The notes: generated by a model from the letters alone, not told the origin. Positions 50,268 through 59,321 are shown, numbered from the stretch's first letter. The stretch: DNA of 64,000 nucleotides from Parabacteroides sp. PF5-6 (GCF_029504695.1 NZ_JAQFIN010000015.1:1-64000), one strand, 5' to 3'. Numbers and translations: made by a program.

Positions 50268-51815
50268 TTACCACTTATAATTGAAGCCGAAGCTCATCAA
50301 TTCGTTCACCTGGAAGAAGCTGTCGAAGTCTTCATTCTTGGTCACCCCATCGTCGTAGCGCAGGTGCAGGTAGATCCGGGTCGAGAAAAACCGGCTGATA
50401 GCCATCGTCAGTGTATTCTCGAACTCGCCCACCACCCGGTCGTAGCTGGTGAAGTAGTAGAAGCGCGATTGCCAGCTCACGTTGCGGTTGAACTGCACGG
50501 TCAGGTCTGTCCGCACCGTCGAACCGATCTGGCTCAGGCGTGTCTTGTACTTGCCGGTCTCCTCATCGATCTTAAACCCGTGGCGTCCCAGGTCGATATC
50601 GTCTTTGATACTGTGCATATACGTATAAGAGATCGGCGCCAGGTTGAGCGTCAACTTCAGTTTCTTGTGTTTGTCGGTGAATTTCTTGTCCAACTGGTAC
50701 TTCATCCCCAAGCCGAGGTTGATGCTGAACGGGGCCAGGAGCGAAGCCTGCACCAACTCGGTATTCTCTTTGTAGTTCTTCATCAATTGGGTCTTAAACT
50801 CGCCGTCGAACGTATAATACCATTTGTTGAACGCCTGCAAACCGAAGTTCGAGTGCAATCGCAAGAGGTCGTCCCCGATCTTGTAGTCGTGCAATGTATC
50901 CTTGGGCGCGTTGTAGGCGCTGATCTTGAGTTCCATCAGGTTGGTCCACTGCACCTTGTCTTTTTTATAGTCGTATTTGATGGCATGTTTGGTGAACAGG
51001 TTCAGGTTACTGCTCCCCCCTTTATGCCAGTTGGGCGATACGTAGTTTTGCGAGAACTGGATCGCACTTTCGAAGGCCGATTGCCAGTAGAGCCGATCGG
51101 GGATAAAGCGGATCGGCACGGCTTCGACATCTTCCACCTTCGCTTCGCTCTTGACCACGATCGGTGCCGCTTCGTAGCGTTCGCGGATATCGACCGTAAT
51201 GGGCACCGGCGCGATGATATCGTCGGGCAGGTCTTTCATCGAGTAGCGGAACAGGGTCGGATGCTGGTCGGCCATATAGCGATAGAGCTCCTGCTCCTGT
51301 TGTTTCTTGGCGGCGTAATGGGGCATCACCTCCACGTGTGGCATCAGGCCGTCGAGCGGTCCCTCGGTGAGGTAGAAATCCGGATCGTAATACGGTCCTT
51401 CATACCGGTTCTCCCCCTGGAAGATCAATGGCAGGAAGATCGGGTTGACGATCACTGTGTCTTTGAACGTCATGTGGTGGTCGAAATACAAAGAAGCATC
51501 CATCGCGGTGCGCACCAAAGCGAGCGCTTCCGCCGGCAGTTCGATCTTGTCTTTGTTGATAAACCGCAGGATCGTGTTCCCGCGCGGTACCGGCCGTGCA
51601 TACGTCCGGTTCTGTTTCTCGAACTGTGCGCGCAGCCCACCGATGGCATCGAGATCCTCTTCGTCCAGTTGGACCGGCGGGATCGTATCCGGCGCTGTCG
51701 CCGATTGCCGGTTGTCGCGCAGGATCGAAAGGGTAGAGGTCTTGTCTTCCTGCGCTTGGGCAACAAAGACTCCTCCTATGCATATCATCGATAATAGCAA
51801 AAATAAACGTCTCAT
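50268..51815 (-). CDS. DUF3078 outer-membrane protein
   Basis: 515 residues with signal peptide MRRLFLLLSMICIGGVFVAQA. The C-terminal half has the alternating pattern of a beta-barrel (SNLNLFTKHAIKYDYKKDKVQWTNLMELKISA, ending in SFGFNYKW with an aromatic last residue). The motif NYVSPNWHKGGSSNLN is typical of DUF3078 in Bacteroidetes. Function unknown, cell surface expected. A TAATTTTG box lies at 51854-51861. The stop is 15 bp past the end of the rseC upstream region. Confidence 0.86.
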   Translation of the reverse strand: MRRLFLLLSMICIGGVFVAQAQEDKTSTLSILRDNRQSATAPDTIPPVQLDEEDLDAIGGLRAQFEKQNRTYARPVPRGNTILRFINKDKIELPAEALALVRTAMDASLYFDHHMTFKDTVIVNPIFLPLIFQGENRYEGPYYDPDFYLTEGPLDGLMPHVEVMPHYAAKKQQEQELYRYMADQHPTLFRYSMKDLPDDIIAPVPITVDIRERYEAAPIVVKSEAKVEDVEAVPIRFIPDRLYWQSAFESAIQFSQNYVSPNWHKGGSSNLNLFTKHAIKYDYKKDKVQWTNLMELKISAYNAPKDTLHDYKIGDDLLRLHSNFGLQAFNKWYYTFDGEFKTQLMKNYKENTELVQASLLAPFSINLGLGMKYQLDKKFTDKHKKLKLTLNLAPISYTYMHSIKDDIDLGRHGFKIDEETGKYKTRLSQIGSTVRTDLTVQFNRNVSWQSRFYYFTSYDRVVGEFENTLTMAISRFFSTRIYLHLRYDDGVTKNEDFDSFFQVNELMSFGFNYKW

Positions 51816-51853
51816 CTCTCCTTATTTTTCAATCTCTAAGCTTTGTTAAACGG

Positions 51854-51861
51854 CAAAATTA
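51854..51861 (-). promoter_or_regulatory. -7 promoter box of DUF3078 gene
   Basis: TAATTTTG on the minus strand, 39 bp before the start codon. Confidence 0.5.
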
Positions 51862-51984
51862 CCTAAAAAGTATGAAACAAGCCCTATATTTGACAAACCT
51901 TTATACAACTTTATGCCCTTCGCCGTCCGGCAGCAATTCCGTTCACCGGACCGGCAGTGATAAGCCCCTCGCGCTTGGAGGTGG

Positions 51985-52617
51985 AGGAAGAATTCCCCGG
52001 GGGGAGGAGATTTACCACCCCTCAGGGGCGGTAAAAAGAGGTGTTTTCCACCCCTCAGGGGCGGAAAAAAGACATCTTCAGGGGCGGAAAAATTACCACC
52101 CCTCAGGGGCGGAAAAAAAGAGTAAAAAGTGAGGAAAAATACATGCACCCCGGGGGAAAGTTCCCCGGGGGGGGCGGGGAACTTTTCCCCGGGGAAGCAG
52201 AGGAAAAGTTCCCCGGGGGGGTAGGGGAAGATTCCCCGGGTGAGGTAGAAGAAGTTGAATCGGGAACGGACGAAGCCGCAAAGCCATCTACGTCTTCCTT
52301 AAGCCCCTTAATCCCCTTTAAAACCTTAATCCCCTTAAAAAATCCCTTACCCCCTTAATCTCCTTACTCTGCCAACCTAGCCACCCCTTTTCCTTACTTC
52401 CTTAAAAAAAGGGAGGAAAGAGGAAAATAACCTATAAGAAGTCCCCTTTTTCCCTTTTCCCTCCTATTCTTTAGAAAGTTTATTTTTCGATTGGCAAGGT
52501 TGGCATTGGCAAAAACCCTGCCGGCCTTTTCGGAAACTCCGGCGGCCTTTTCGGAAACCCTGCCGGCCTTTTCGGAAACTCCGGCGGCCTTTTCGGAAAT
52601 CCCTGCCGGCCTTTAGG
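51985..52617. repeat. Compound repeat region of four different arrays
   Basis: No gene between 51862 and 52742. In order: four copies of CCACCCCTCAGGGGCGG with A-rich spacers (52014-52112, period about 23-33 bp), at least five TTCCCCGGGG palindromes (51990-52000 and 52150-52240), TTAATCCCC-type 9-mers (about 52298-52365) and a 21-bp array (52523-52617). Each array is internally alike and unrelated to the next. Confidence 0.9.
52523..52617. repeat. 21-bp tandem array, four units plus part
   Basis: Units GGCCTTTTCGGAAACTCCGGC and GGCCTTTTCGGAAACCCTGCC alternate at 52523, 52544, 52565 and 52586, with a partial fifth unit. A sister array with the same unit and orientation is at 60842-60943. Confidence 0.93.
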
Positions 52618-52644
52618 AAGAAATCCCCTCAAAAACGGACAGAG

Positions 52645-52660
52645 TGTTCGTTTCCGAACA
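52645..52660. promoter_or_regulatory. Activator palindrome upstream of TolC sigma-54 promoter
   Basis: TGTTCGTTTCCGAACA: perfect 6-bp arms with a 4-bp centre, the same plan as TGTCCGAATTCGGACA at 6614 (consensus TGTYCG-N4-CGRACA). It lies about 70-87 bp upstream of the predicted start. Confidence 0.7.
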
Positions 52661-52705
52661 GTGGATCGAAGGAGGATCGTTCGGGATATCAGGAGGTTAG
52701 GTTTG

Positions 52706-52721
52706 TGGCACGGGTTTTGCC
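52706..52721 (+). promoter_or_regulatory. Sigma-54 promoter of TolC-type gene
   Basis: TGGCACGGGTTTTGCC fits TGGCACG-N4-TTGC exactly through the -24 and -12 elements (the following W position is C). Predicted start near 52732, so the leader is only about 10-17 nt. Confidence 0.85.
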
Positions 52722-52742
52722 TCGGGAGAGGAAAAATAACAG

Positions 52743-54233
52743 ATGAAGATGAAAAGGATATATCTATTGCTGGCCGTAGGGCTGTTTTTGTGGGGCGAAG
52801 GCAAGGCACAGAACGAGACACCGGTGGTCGACCTGTCGTTGCCCGAGGCGATCCGGTTGGCACAGTTGCAGTCGGTGGATGCTGCGGTGGCGCTCAATGA
52901 GTTGAAAACGGCTTACTGGGAGTATCGCACCCATCGCGCCGATCAGTTGCCGGAGGTGACCTTCAGCGGCAGCCTGCCCAATTACTACCAGCGGTACAAT
53001 AAGTACCAGAAGGAAGATGGCTCGTACACGTTCGTGAAGAATAACTCGCTGGAGCTGAACGGGGAGTTGTCGGTCAAACAGAATATCGCGCTGACCGGCG
53101 GGCAGATCGCGTTGAACTCCGACCTGTCGTTCACCCGCCAACTGGGTACCGGCGCTTTCAATGAGTATATGAGTGTGCCTATCGGGCTGACGCTGACGCA
53201 GCCGATCTTCGGCACGAACCACCAGAAATGGCGTCGTCGGATCGAGCCGGTGCGCTACAAGGAGGCCAAAGCGGCCTATATGGAGAGCGTAGAGGAGGTG
53301 ACGATCCGCACGATCAACTATTTCTTCAACCTGTTGCAGGCGCAGGAGACCTTGCGCAACGCGGGGCAGAACCTCGAGAACGCCCACAAGCTCTACGATA
53401 TCGCCATCGCCAAACGGCAGATCGGGCATATCTCGGAGATGGAGCTGATGCGCCTCAAGCAGTCGGCCCTGCAGGCCGAGTCGGCGCATACGGCGGCGCA
53501 GTCGAACCTCAACGCCCAGATGTTTCAGCTACGCGCTTTCCTGGGGTTGAGCGAACAGGAGACGATCCAGCCGCTCGTGCCCGAGTTTGCCCCCAGCCTG
53601 TCGCTCGATTACAAAGAGGTCTTGGAGATGGCCCTGGAGAATAATGCGTTTGCCAAGAATATCCTGCGCCGGCAGATGGAGGCGGAATACAATGTGGCGA
53701 CCGCCAAAGGCAATCAGCGCTCGATCGAGCTGTTTGCTTCGATCGGTTACACGGGCAAAGACCAGGCGATGCGGGGGGCTTACCGCGACCTGATGGACAA
53801 CCAGATCGTCGAGGTGGGCGTCACCATCCCTTTGCTCGACTGGGGCAAACGGAAAGGACAAGTCAAGGTGGCCGAGTCGAACCGCGACGTGGTGCTCTCG
53901 CGTATCCGCCAGGAGCAGATGCATTTCAACCAGAACATCTACCTCTGGGTGGAACGTTTCAACAACCAGGCGGAACAGCTTCGCATCGCGGCCGAGGTGG
54001 ACCAGCTGGCGGAGAAGAGATACCAGACGTCGATCGAGACCTTTATGGTGGGTAAGATCAGTATCCTCGATCTCAACGATGCCCAGAACTCAAAGGATAA
54101 CGCCCGGGCACAACATATCTCCGAGCTCTACTATTTCTGGAATTACTACTACAATATCCGTAGCCTGACGCTCTACGACTTCTTTAACCGGCGGACACTG
54201 GATGCTGATTTTGAAGCGTTGGTACGAAATTAA
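52743..54233 (+). CDS. TolC-family outer-membrane efflux channel
   Basis: 496 residues with signal peptide MKMKRIYLLLAVGLFLWGEGKA; an ATG at 52749 is an equal alternative. Two OEP repeats with long coiled helices (about 190-290 and 370-460) and strands between them (GELSVKQNIALTGGQIALNSDLSF; SIELFASIGYTG). It forms the outer duct for a tripartite exporter. No adaptor or ATPase gene is adjacent; the ABC operon at 6735 and the permease at 15552, with the same promoter type, are plausible partners. That link is inference. Confidence 0.9.
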   Translation: MKMKRIYLLLAVGLFLWGEGKAQNETPVVDLSLPEAIRLAQLQSVDAAVALNELKTAYWEYRTHRADQLPEVTFSGSLPNYYQRYNKYQKEDGSYTFVKNNSLELNGELSVKQNIALTGGQIALNSDLSFTRQLGTGAFNEYMSVPIGLTLTQPIFGTNHQKWRRRIEPVRYKEAKAAYMESVEEVTIRTINYFFNLLQAQETLRNAGQNLENAHKLYDIAIAKRQIGHISEMELMRLKQSALQAESAHTAAQSNLNAQMFQLRAFLGLSEQETIQPLVPEFAPSLSLDYKEVLEMALENNAFAKNILRRQMEAEYNVATAKGNQRSIELFASIGYTGKDQAMRGAYRDLMDNQIVEVGVTIPLLDWGKRKGQVKVAESNRDVVLSRIRQEQMHFNQNIYLWVERFNNQAEQLRIAAEVDQLAEKRYQTSIETFMVGKISILDLNDAQNSKDNARAQHISELYYFWNYYYNIRSLTLYDFFNRRTLDADFEALVRN

Positions 54234-54246
54234 AGAAAGAAACACG

Positions 54247-54254
54247 TATATTTG
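54247..54254 (+). promoter_or_regulatory. -7 promoter box of regulator copy 2
   Basis: TATATTTG, 20 bp before the start of the second regulator. It indicates expression apart from the sigma-54 promoter upstream of the TolC-type gene. Confidence 0.45.
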
Positions 54255-54273
54255 ATTCCAAATTGAATCGCTT

Positions 54274-55647
54274 ATGATATTGATTGTCGACGACGATGCG
54301 GTGGTGCGTTCCTCGCTCACCTTCCTGTTAAAGCGGGCGGGTTATGCCCCGGAGGCGGTCGGCGGGCCCCGGGAGGCAATGACCGTGGTGCGCCAGACGG
54401 CTCCCCAACTGATCCTCTTGGATATGAATTTCACGCTGACGACCACCGGAGAGGAGGGTATTCAGTTGCTCCGACAGATCAAGGTGTTCCGCCCCGAGGT
54501 GCCCGTGATCCTGATGACCGCCTGGGGCTCGATCCAGCTGGCGGTGCAGGGCATGCAGGCGGGAGCTTTCGATTTTATCACCAAGCCGTGGAACAACCTC
54601 ATACTGTTGAACACCATCCGCACGGCGCTCGAATTGTCCGAGCAGCAGAAAGAGGAACAGAAACCGCTCGAGCGGCTGCAAGGCAGTGTGTTTCCCTTCG
54701 ATAAGATCATCGGACAGAGTCCGGCATTGCTCAACGTATTGGGCACCGTGGCGCGCATCGCTCCCACGAACGCCTCGGTATTGATCACCGGCGAGAGCGG
54801 TACGGGCAAAGAACTGATTGCCGAGGCGATCCATACCTATAGCCCGCGCGCGGCCGAAGCGTTCGTCAAGGTCAACCTCGGCGGGCTTTCGCAGAGCCTG
54901 TTCGAGAGCGAGATGTTCGGGCATAAGAAAGGAGCTTTTACCGACGCGTATATCGACCGTACAGGGCGTTTCGAGCTGGCCGACAGGGGAACCATCTTCC
55001 TCGACGAGATCGGCGATCTGGAGCTCTCCTGTCAGGTCAAACTATTGCGCGTATTGCAAGACCAGACGTTCGAAGTCTTGGGCGATAGCCGCGCGCGTAA
55101 GGTGGATGTCCGGGTGGTGAGCGCCACCAATCGCGACCTGCGTGAGCTGGTGGCTCAACGGCTCTTCCGCGAGGACCTGTTCTATCGCATCAACCTGATC
55201 ACCGTGCATCTGCCCCCGTTGCGCGAGCGACGGGAGGATATCCCGCTCCTGGCACGGCACTTCGCGCAAAAACAATGCGAAGTCAACGGCCTGCCGCGGG
55301 TCGAGTTTGCCGCCGACGCGCTGGCGTACCTGCAGAAGCTGCCTTTCCCGGGCAATATCCGCGAATTGAAGAACCTGGTCGAACGCACCCTCTTGGTCTG
55401 TGGCAAGCCTGTCTTGCAAGCCTCCGACTTCCGGGCGCAAGCCGAAGAGCGGACCGATCCTTCGCCTTCGCCCCATGCCCCCCTCTCGGGATTGACCCTC
55501 GACGAGATCGAACGACAGACGATCCTGCAAGCCCTCGACACCCACAAAGGTAACCTCTCGCATGTCGCCTCCGCCCTGGGCATCAGCCGTGCCGCCCTCT
55601 ACCGACGACTGGAGAAGTATGGATTGAAGGTAGGAGACAAATTCTAA
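54274..55647 (+). CDS. NtrC-type sigma-54 response regulator (copy 2)
   Basis: 457 residues, paralogue of the protein at 10357 with matching architecture: receiver with Asp50 (LILLDMN, followed by the same loop NFTLTTTGEEG), AAA+ domain with GESGTGKE, GAFTDA, GTIFLDEIGDL, and a Fis-type HTH at the C-terminus (LSHVASALGISRAALYRRL). Lies behind the TolC-type gene and before its kinase. It likely activates sigma-54 promoters with TGTYCG-type palindromes. Confidence 0.93.
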   Translation: MILIVDDDAVVRSSLTFLLKRAGYAPEAVGGPREAMTVVRQTAPQLILLDMNFTLTTTGEEGIQLLRQIKVFRPEVPVILMTAWGSIQLAVQGMQAGAFDFITKPWNNLILLNTIRTALELSEQQKEEQKPLERLQGSVFPFDKIIGQSPALLNVLGTVARIAPTNASVLITGESGTGKELIAEAIHTYSPRAAEAFVKVNLGGLSQSLFESEMFGHKKGAFTDAYIDRTGRFELADRGTIFLDEIGDLELSCQVKLLRVLQDQTFEVLGDSRARKVDVRVVSATNRDLRELVAQRLFREDLFYRINLITVHLPPLRERREDIPLLARHFAQKQCEVNGLPRVEFAADALAYLQKLPFPGNIRELKNLVERTLLVCGKPVLQASDFRAQAEERTDPSPSPHAPLSGLTLDEIERQTILQALDTHKGNLSHVASALGISRAALYRRLEKYGLKVGDKF

Positions 55648-55675
55648 TGATTAATGATTAATGATTAATGATTAA
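55648..55675. repeat. Heptamer array, 4 x 7 bp
   Basis: Four TGATTAA units directly after the regulator stop, followed by a short GAGAA-rich stretch and the decamer array. Confidence 0.9.
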
Positions 55676-55699
55676 TTCAGAAGAGAGAAGAGAGAAGAT

Positions 55700-55772
55700 A
55701 GAAGTTCTTATGAGTTCTTATGAGTTCCTATGAATTCCTATGAGTTCCTAAGAATTCCTAAGGCTCCTAAAA
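55700..55772. repeat. Decamer array before kinase copy 2
   Basis: Seven tandem decamers of GTTCTTATGA / ATTCCTATGA / ATTCCTAAGG type immediately upstream of the kinase start. Same family as 43204-43554 and 57119-57570. It sits between regulator and kinase, which in copy 1 are one base apart. Confidence 0.9.
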
Positions 55773-55780
55773 AATACACC

Positions 55781-57082
55781 ATGAAGCTAAAATCCCTATT
55801 CTGGATCCTGACAGTCCTACTGATGACCGCATTGGGCATATTGACCTACTATGCGTTCTACGCCGCCTCGCCCTATATGTTTTTTGTGGTCGAGGGGCTG
55901 TTACTCTTGACGGTCGTCTACCTGGTGGTGTTCTATCACCGCATCGTTAAGCCTTTGCATATCATCGGCAATGGGATGGAACTGCTGCGCGAGCAGGATT
56001 TCAGTTCGCGCCTGAGCTTCGTGGGGCAGACCGAAGCCGACAAGGTGGTCGAGGTATTCAACAAGATGATGGAACAGCTCAAGAACGAACGCCTTCACCT
56101 GCGCGAGCAGAATCATTTCCTCGATCTGTTGATCAAGGCTTCGCCGATGGGCGTGATCATTCTCGACCTCGACGGTAAGATCCAGTCGGTCAACCAGGCC
56201 GCCCGTCAGATGCTCGGCATGGGCGACTACGACGTCACCGACAAGACCTTCGCCCAGATCGACTCGCCACTGACCGCCGAGCTCAACCGCCTGCCGCCCT
56301 ACGAAGCGCAGACCTTCCGGCTGAGCGATGCCAATATCTACAAATGCACCCATTCATCGTTTGTCGACCGGGGCTTCCACCACTCGTTCTACCTCATCGA
56401 ATCGCTCACCCGCGAGGTATTCAAAGCCGAAAAGAAAGCATACGAGAAGGTGATCCGCATGATCGCGCACGAGGTCAACAATACCACCGCCGGCATCACT
56501 TCGACGCTCGATACGCTCGTCGATGCCTTTGGCGAGATGGGCGATAAGGAAGACTTCAGCGAGGTCTTGCGCATCTCGATCGAACGCTGTTACAGCATGA
56601 GCCGGTTTATCACGAACTTCGCCGACGTGGTGCGTATCCCCGAAGCCCAACTCGAACGGCACGAGCTGAACGAGGTCGTCGTCTCCAGCCAGCGCTTTAT
56701 GGAGAGCCTGTGTCGCAACCGGCAGATCACGATCGTGATGGAGCTGGCTCCGGCATCGCCTGTGGTCTGGCTCGACCGCACGCTCTTCGAGCAGGTATTG
56801 CTCAACATCATCAAGAACGCCGCCGAGTCGATCGGCTCCGACGGTAAGATCTACGTACGCACCTCCTCCCATCCCGTCAGCCTCGAGATCGCCGACACCG
56901 GACGGGGCATCGACCGGGAAGTCGAAAGCAAGCTCTTCACCCCCTTCTATTCCTCCAAACCCAACGGCCAAGGCATCGGCCTGACCATCATCCGTGAGAT
57001 CCTGCAAAACCACAACTGCACCTTCTCCCTCCGAACCTACGCCGACGGACTGACCCGGTTTAAGGTGGGGTTTAGTAAGTGA
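55781..57082 (+). CDS. Sensor histidine kinase, NtrB-like (copy 2)
   Basis: 433 residues from the ATG at 55781; the longer frame from 55730 is translated repeat. Architecture as in copy 1: two close helices (about 6-27 and 32-53), HAMP-like linker, PAS-like domain, IAHEVNNTTAGITSTLDTL phospho-acceptor box, N box NIIKNAAESIG, G1 IADTGRGID and G2 GQGIGL. Cognate to the regulator upstream. Signal unknown. Confidence 0.92.
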   Translation: MKLKSLFWILTVLLMTALGILTYYAFYAASPYMFFVVEGLLLLTVVYLVVFYHRIVKPLHIIGNGMELLREQDFSSRLSFVGQTEADKVVEVFNKMMEQLKNERLHLREQNHFLDLLIKASPMGVIILDLDGKIQSVNQAARQMLGMGDYDVTDKTFAQIDSPLTAELNRLPPYEAQTFRLSDANIYKCTHSSFVDRGFHHSFYLIESLTREVFKAEKKAYEKVIRMIAHEVNNTTAGITSTLDTLVDAFGEMGDKEDFSEVLRISIERCYSMSRFITNFADVVRIPEAQLERHELNEVVVSSQRFMESLCRNRQITIVMELAPASPVVWLDRTLFEQVLLNIIKNAAESIGSDGKIYVRTSSHPVSLEIADTGRGIDREVESKLFTPFYSSKPNGQGIGLTIIREILQNHNCTFSLRTYADGLTRFKVGFSK

Positions 57083-57118
57083 GGAAAGCCTATTAAGAGC
57101 GCTATTTAAGAACTTATT

Positions 57119-57570
57119 GCCCTATTTAAGAGCTCATAGGAATTCATAAGAACTCATTGCCCTATTTAAGAGCTCATAGGAATTCATAAGAACTCATTGC
57201 CCTATTTAAGAGCTCATAGGAATTCATAAGAACTCATTGCCCTATTTAAGAGCTCATAGGAATTCATAAGAACTCATAAGAACTCATAGGAAAGGGGCTC
57301 CTGAAAAGAAGCCCCCTTCTGCGAACTCTTATGAGTTCTTATGAATTCCTAATGAGCCCCTCCTATGAGCTCTTATGAGTTCCTATGAATTCCTAATGAG
57401 CCCCTCCTATGAGCTCTTATGAGTTCTTATGAGTTCTTATGAGTTCCTAATGAGCCCCTCCTATGAGCTCTTATGAGTTCCTATGAGCTCTTATGAGTTC
57501 TTATGAGTTCCTATGAGCCCCTCCTATGAGCTCTTATGAGTTCTTATGAGTTCTTATGAGTTCCTAAATA
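57119..57570. repeat. 40-bp tandem array and inverted decamers
   Basis: Four 40-bp units start at 57119, 57159, 57199 and 57239 (each with GAGCTC and GAATTC cores), then after about 57290 the same decamers run in inverse orientation to 57570 with GAGCCCCTCC blocks in between. The whole gap between kinase copy 2 and the NahK-like gene can fold into a giant hairpin. Confidence 0.93.
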
Positions 57571-57577
57571 CGCTCTT

Positions 57578-58672
57578 TCAAAGCCACTGCTCCATAAAGT
57601 TTATCATTTCCTCGGCATGTTCTTCCAGGCTTTGCAGCAGGCGGTACTGGGCGCGGGTGCGTACCAGGTTGTGCTCGGGGTAATGGATCTTGTAGTAGGT
57701 GTCGCCGTTGATGTAATCGGTCAGGAAACGGACGGTTTGCATATATGTCAACAGGCGTCCGCCGTAGGGCAGCATGGAGATCTCCAGGGGCGTGAGGAAC
57801 GCCTGGGCTTTCTCCATATAGCCGCGCGTATAGGCTTCGAAGATCGGCAGGTTGACGCCTACCTTCTCGAGGTTCGGATCGTCTTCGGCGCCGGTATTGG
57901 CTCCCGTGCGGATAAAGTCGCCGATATCCGACAAGACGAATCCGGGCATGACCGTATCCAGGTCGATCACGCAGAGCACCTTGCCCTGTTCGTCGAAAAG
58001 GATATTGTTGACCTTCGTATCGCAGTGGTTTACGCGCTTACGCAGTCTGCCGTCGCGGTAGAGTACTTCCTGGATGCACATGTCTTGCGCCCGTTGTTCG
58101 ATGGCTTCGACCAGGTCGGCGACCTCCGCCAGGCGTCCGGCGCGATCGGCGGCGACGGCTTCGCGAAACTGCTCGAGGCGGAACTCCATATTGTGGAAGT
58201 TGGGGATCGTCTCGCCCAACGTGCCTTCGGGGATATCGGCCAGCATCGCCTGAAACTCACCGAAAGCCAGTCCGGCCTCGTACGATTTCTCCGCTGTCAC
58301 CTCTTCGTAGCTCCGGCTGCGCGGGATCATCAGGCAGACACGCCAGTAGTTCTCGCCATCGAAGTGATACAGCTTACCCGCGCGGGTGGGCAGGAACGTT
58401 AATACCTTCCGGTCGATATCCGTTTCGCCTTTCGCTTCGAGCTTGCGGCGGATATGGGTGGTGACCACGTGGATGTTCTGCTGCAGCATATCGACATTGG
58501 TAAAGATCTGATGATTGATGCGTTGCAGGATGTACTTCACCTGACCGTCGTCGGTGGTCACTTTCAAGGTGTCGTTGATATGTCCGTTACCAAACGGTTC
58601 GGCGGCAACCGCGTTGCCCTCCAGGGGGAACTGGCCAAGGATAGCCAGGAGTTCTTCTTTTGTCTTTGTCAT
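57578..58672 (-). CDS. NahK-like sugar kinase (aminoglycoside phosphotransferase fold)
   Basis: 364 residues. PFGNGHINDTLKV at the N-terminus, KYILQRINHQIF with a likely ATP-binding Lys, the catalytic loop VNHCDTKVNNILFD and the metal site VIDLDTVMPG...DIGDFIRTG. This pattern is shared with N-acetylhexosamine 1-kinases of lacto-N-biose use and relatives wrongly called mucin desulfatases. Probable role: phosphorylation of GlcNAc/GalNAc or similar sugar. It has no close operon partners. Confidence 0.8.
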   Translation of the reverse strand: MTKTKEELLAILGQFPLEGNAVAAEPFGNGHINDTLKVTTDDGQVKYILQRINHQIFTNVDMLQQNIHVVTTHIRRKLEAKGETDIDRKVLTFLPTRAGKLYHFDGENYWRVCLMIPRSRSYEEVTAEKSYEAGLAFGEFQAMLADIPEGTLGETIPNFHNMEFRLEQFREAVAADRAGRLAEVADLVEAIEQRAQDMCIQEVLYRDGRLRKRVNHCDTKVNNILFDEQGKVLCVIDLDTVMPGFVLSDIGDFIRTGANTGAEDDPNLEKVGVNLPIFEAYTRGYMEKAQAFLTPLEISMLPYGGRLLTYMQTVRFLTDYINGDTYYKIHYPEHNLVRTRAQYRLLQSLEEHAEEMINFMEQWL

Positions 58673-58725
58673 AGTATCTCGAATTATGTATGAAACGACA
58701 AACTTAGAGAAAAAAAATGAGACCC

Positions 58726-58762
58726 TAAAAAAAAAGAGACCCGGGGAATCCCCCAGGTCTCA
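58726..58762 (-). terminator. Terminator of rpmE
   Basis: Minus strand: stem GAGACCTGGG / CCCGGGTCTC-type (58736-58761) then a run of nine T (58726-58735). 40 bp after the rpmE stop. Confidence 0.88.
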
Positions 58763-58804
58763 ACTTTCCTCACGATATTTGAGCATTCCGCTGCTCGCTA
58801 TCGT

Positions 58805-59059
58805 TTATTTTTTGTTCCGGTTACCGTAGCGGCTCATGAACTTGTCGACACGTCCTGCCGTATCCACCAGTTTAGATTTACCGGTATAGAACGGGTGAGA
58901 GGTATTAGAGATTTCAATCTTTACCAGCGGGTAAGTTACGCCGTCGAGTTCGATTGTTTCTTTCGCGTTTATGGTTGAACGCGTGATAAATACATCTTCG
59001 TTTGACATGTCCTTGAACACGACCGGACGATAGTTGTCCGGATGAATACCTTTTTTCAT
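58805..59059 (-). CDS. rpmE: 50S ribosomal protein L31 type B
   Basis: 84 residues: [29 protein letters not shown] and [24 protein letters not shown]. The C+ zinc-binding cysteines are absent, so it is the zinc-free type B. Has its own promoter, a leader of about 125 nt and a terminator. Confidence 0.96.
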   Translation of the reverse strand: MKKGIHPDNYRPVVFKDMSNEDVFITRSTINAKETIELDGVTYPLVKIEISNTSHPFYTGKSKLVDTAGRVDKFMSRYGNRNKK

Positions 59060-59183
59060 TCTTTTATTATCTGTTTTAATTTATATTCTCTTCAAACAGT
59101 TAGGAGTAAGTCGTTAGCAATTAGCCGGTTTCCCCGCTTCCCGCTTCCTACTTTCCACTAACACAGTTGGTAACCGGTATTTT
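59060..59183 (-). promoter_or_regulatory. Structured leader of rpmE
   Basis: Leader of about 125 nt with CCGGTT and AACCGG that can close a stem, and GTTAG/CTAAC pairs. Length and foldability suggest autoregulation by L31 as for other ribosomal proteins, but no known motif was recognised. Confidence 0.35.
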
Positions 59184-59189
59184 GGTTTG

Positions 59190-59220
59190 CAAAGGTATGG
59201 ATTCCGCTCGAACTACCAAA
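59190..59220 (-). promoter_or_regulatory. Bacteroidetes promoter of rpmE
   Basis: -33 TTTG (59217-59220), exactly 19 bp, -7 TACCTTTG (59190-59197) on the minus strand. Confidence 0.87.
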
Positions 59221-59313
59221 GAAAAACAATCTATTTTTTTGTTAGCGGCTGGTTTTGTGTTATTTTAAACGTTATTTCTATGCTATAAGACATATTTTTA
59301 CAGTGTTTCTTCG

Positions 59314-59321
59314 TATCTTTG
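59314..59321 (+). promoter_or_regulatory. -7 promoter box of fba
   Basis: TATCTTTG, 39 bp before the aldolase start; -33 region is T-rich without an exact TTTG. Confidence 0.55.

Noticed and set aside
52480-52863. Minus-strand frame rich in Phe-Pro-Lys-Arg-Pro repeats
   Set aside because: It is the 21-bp array read as seven codons per unit and runs into the signal peptide region of the TolC-type gene on the other strand.
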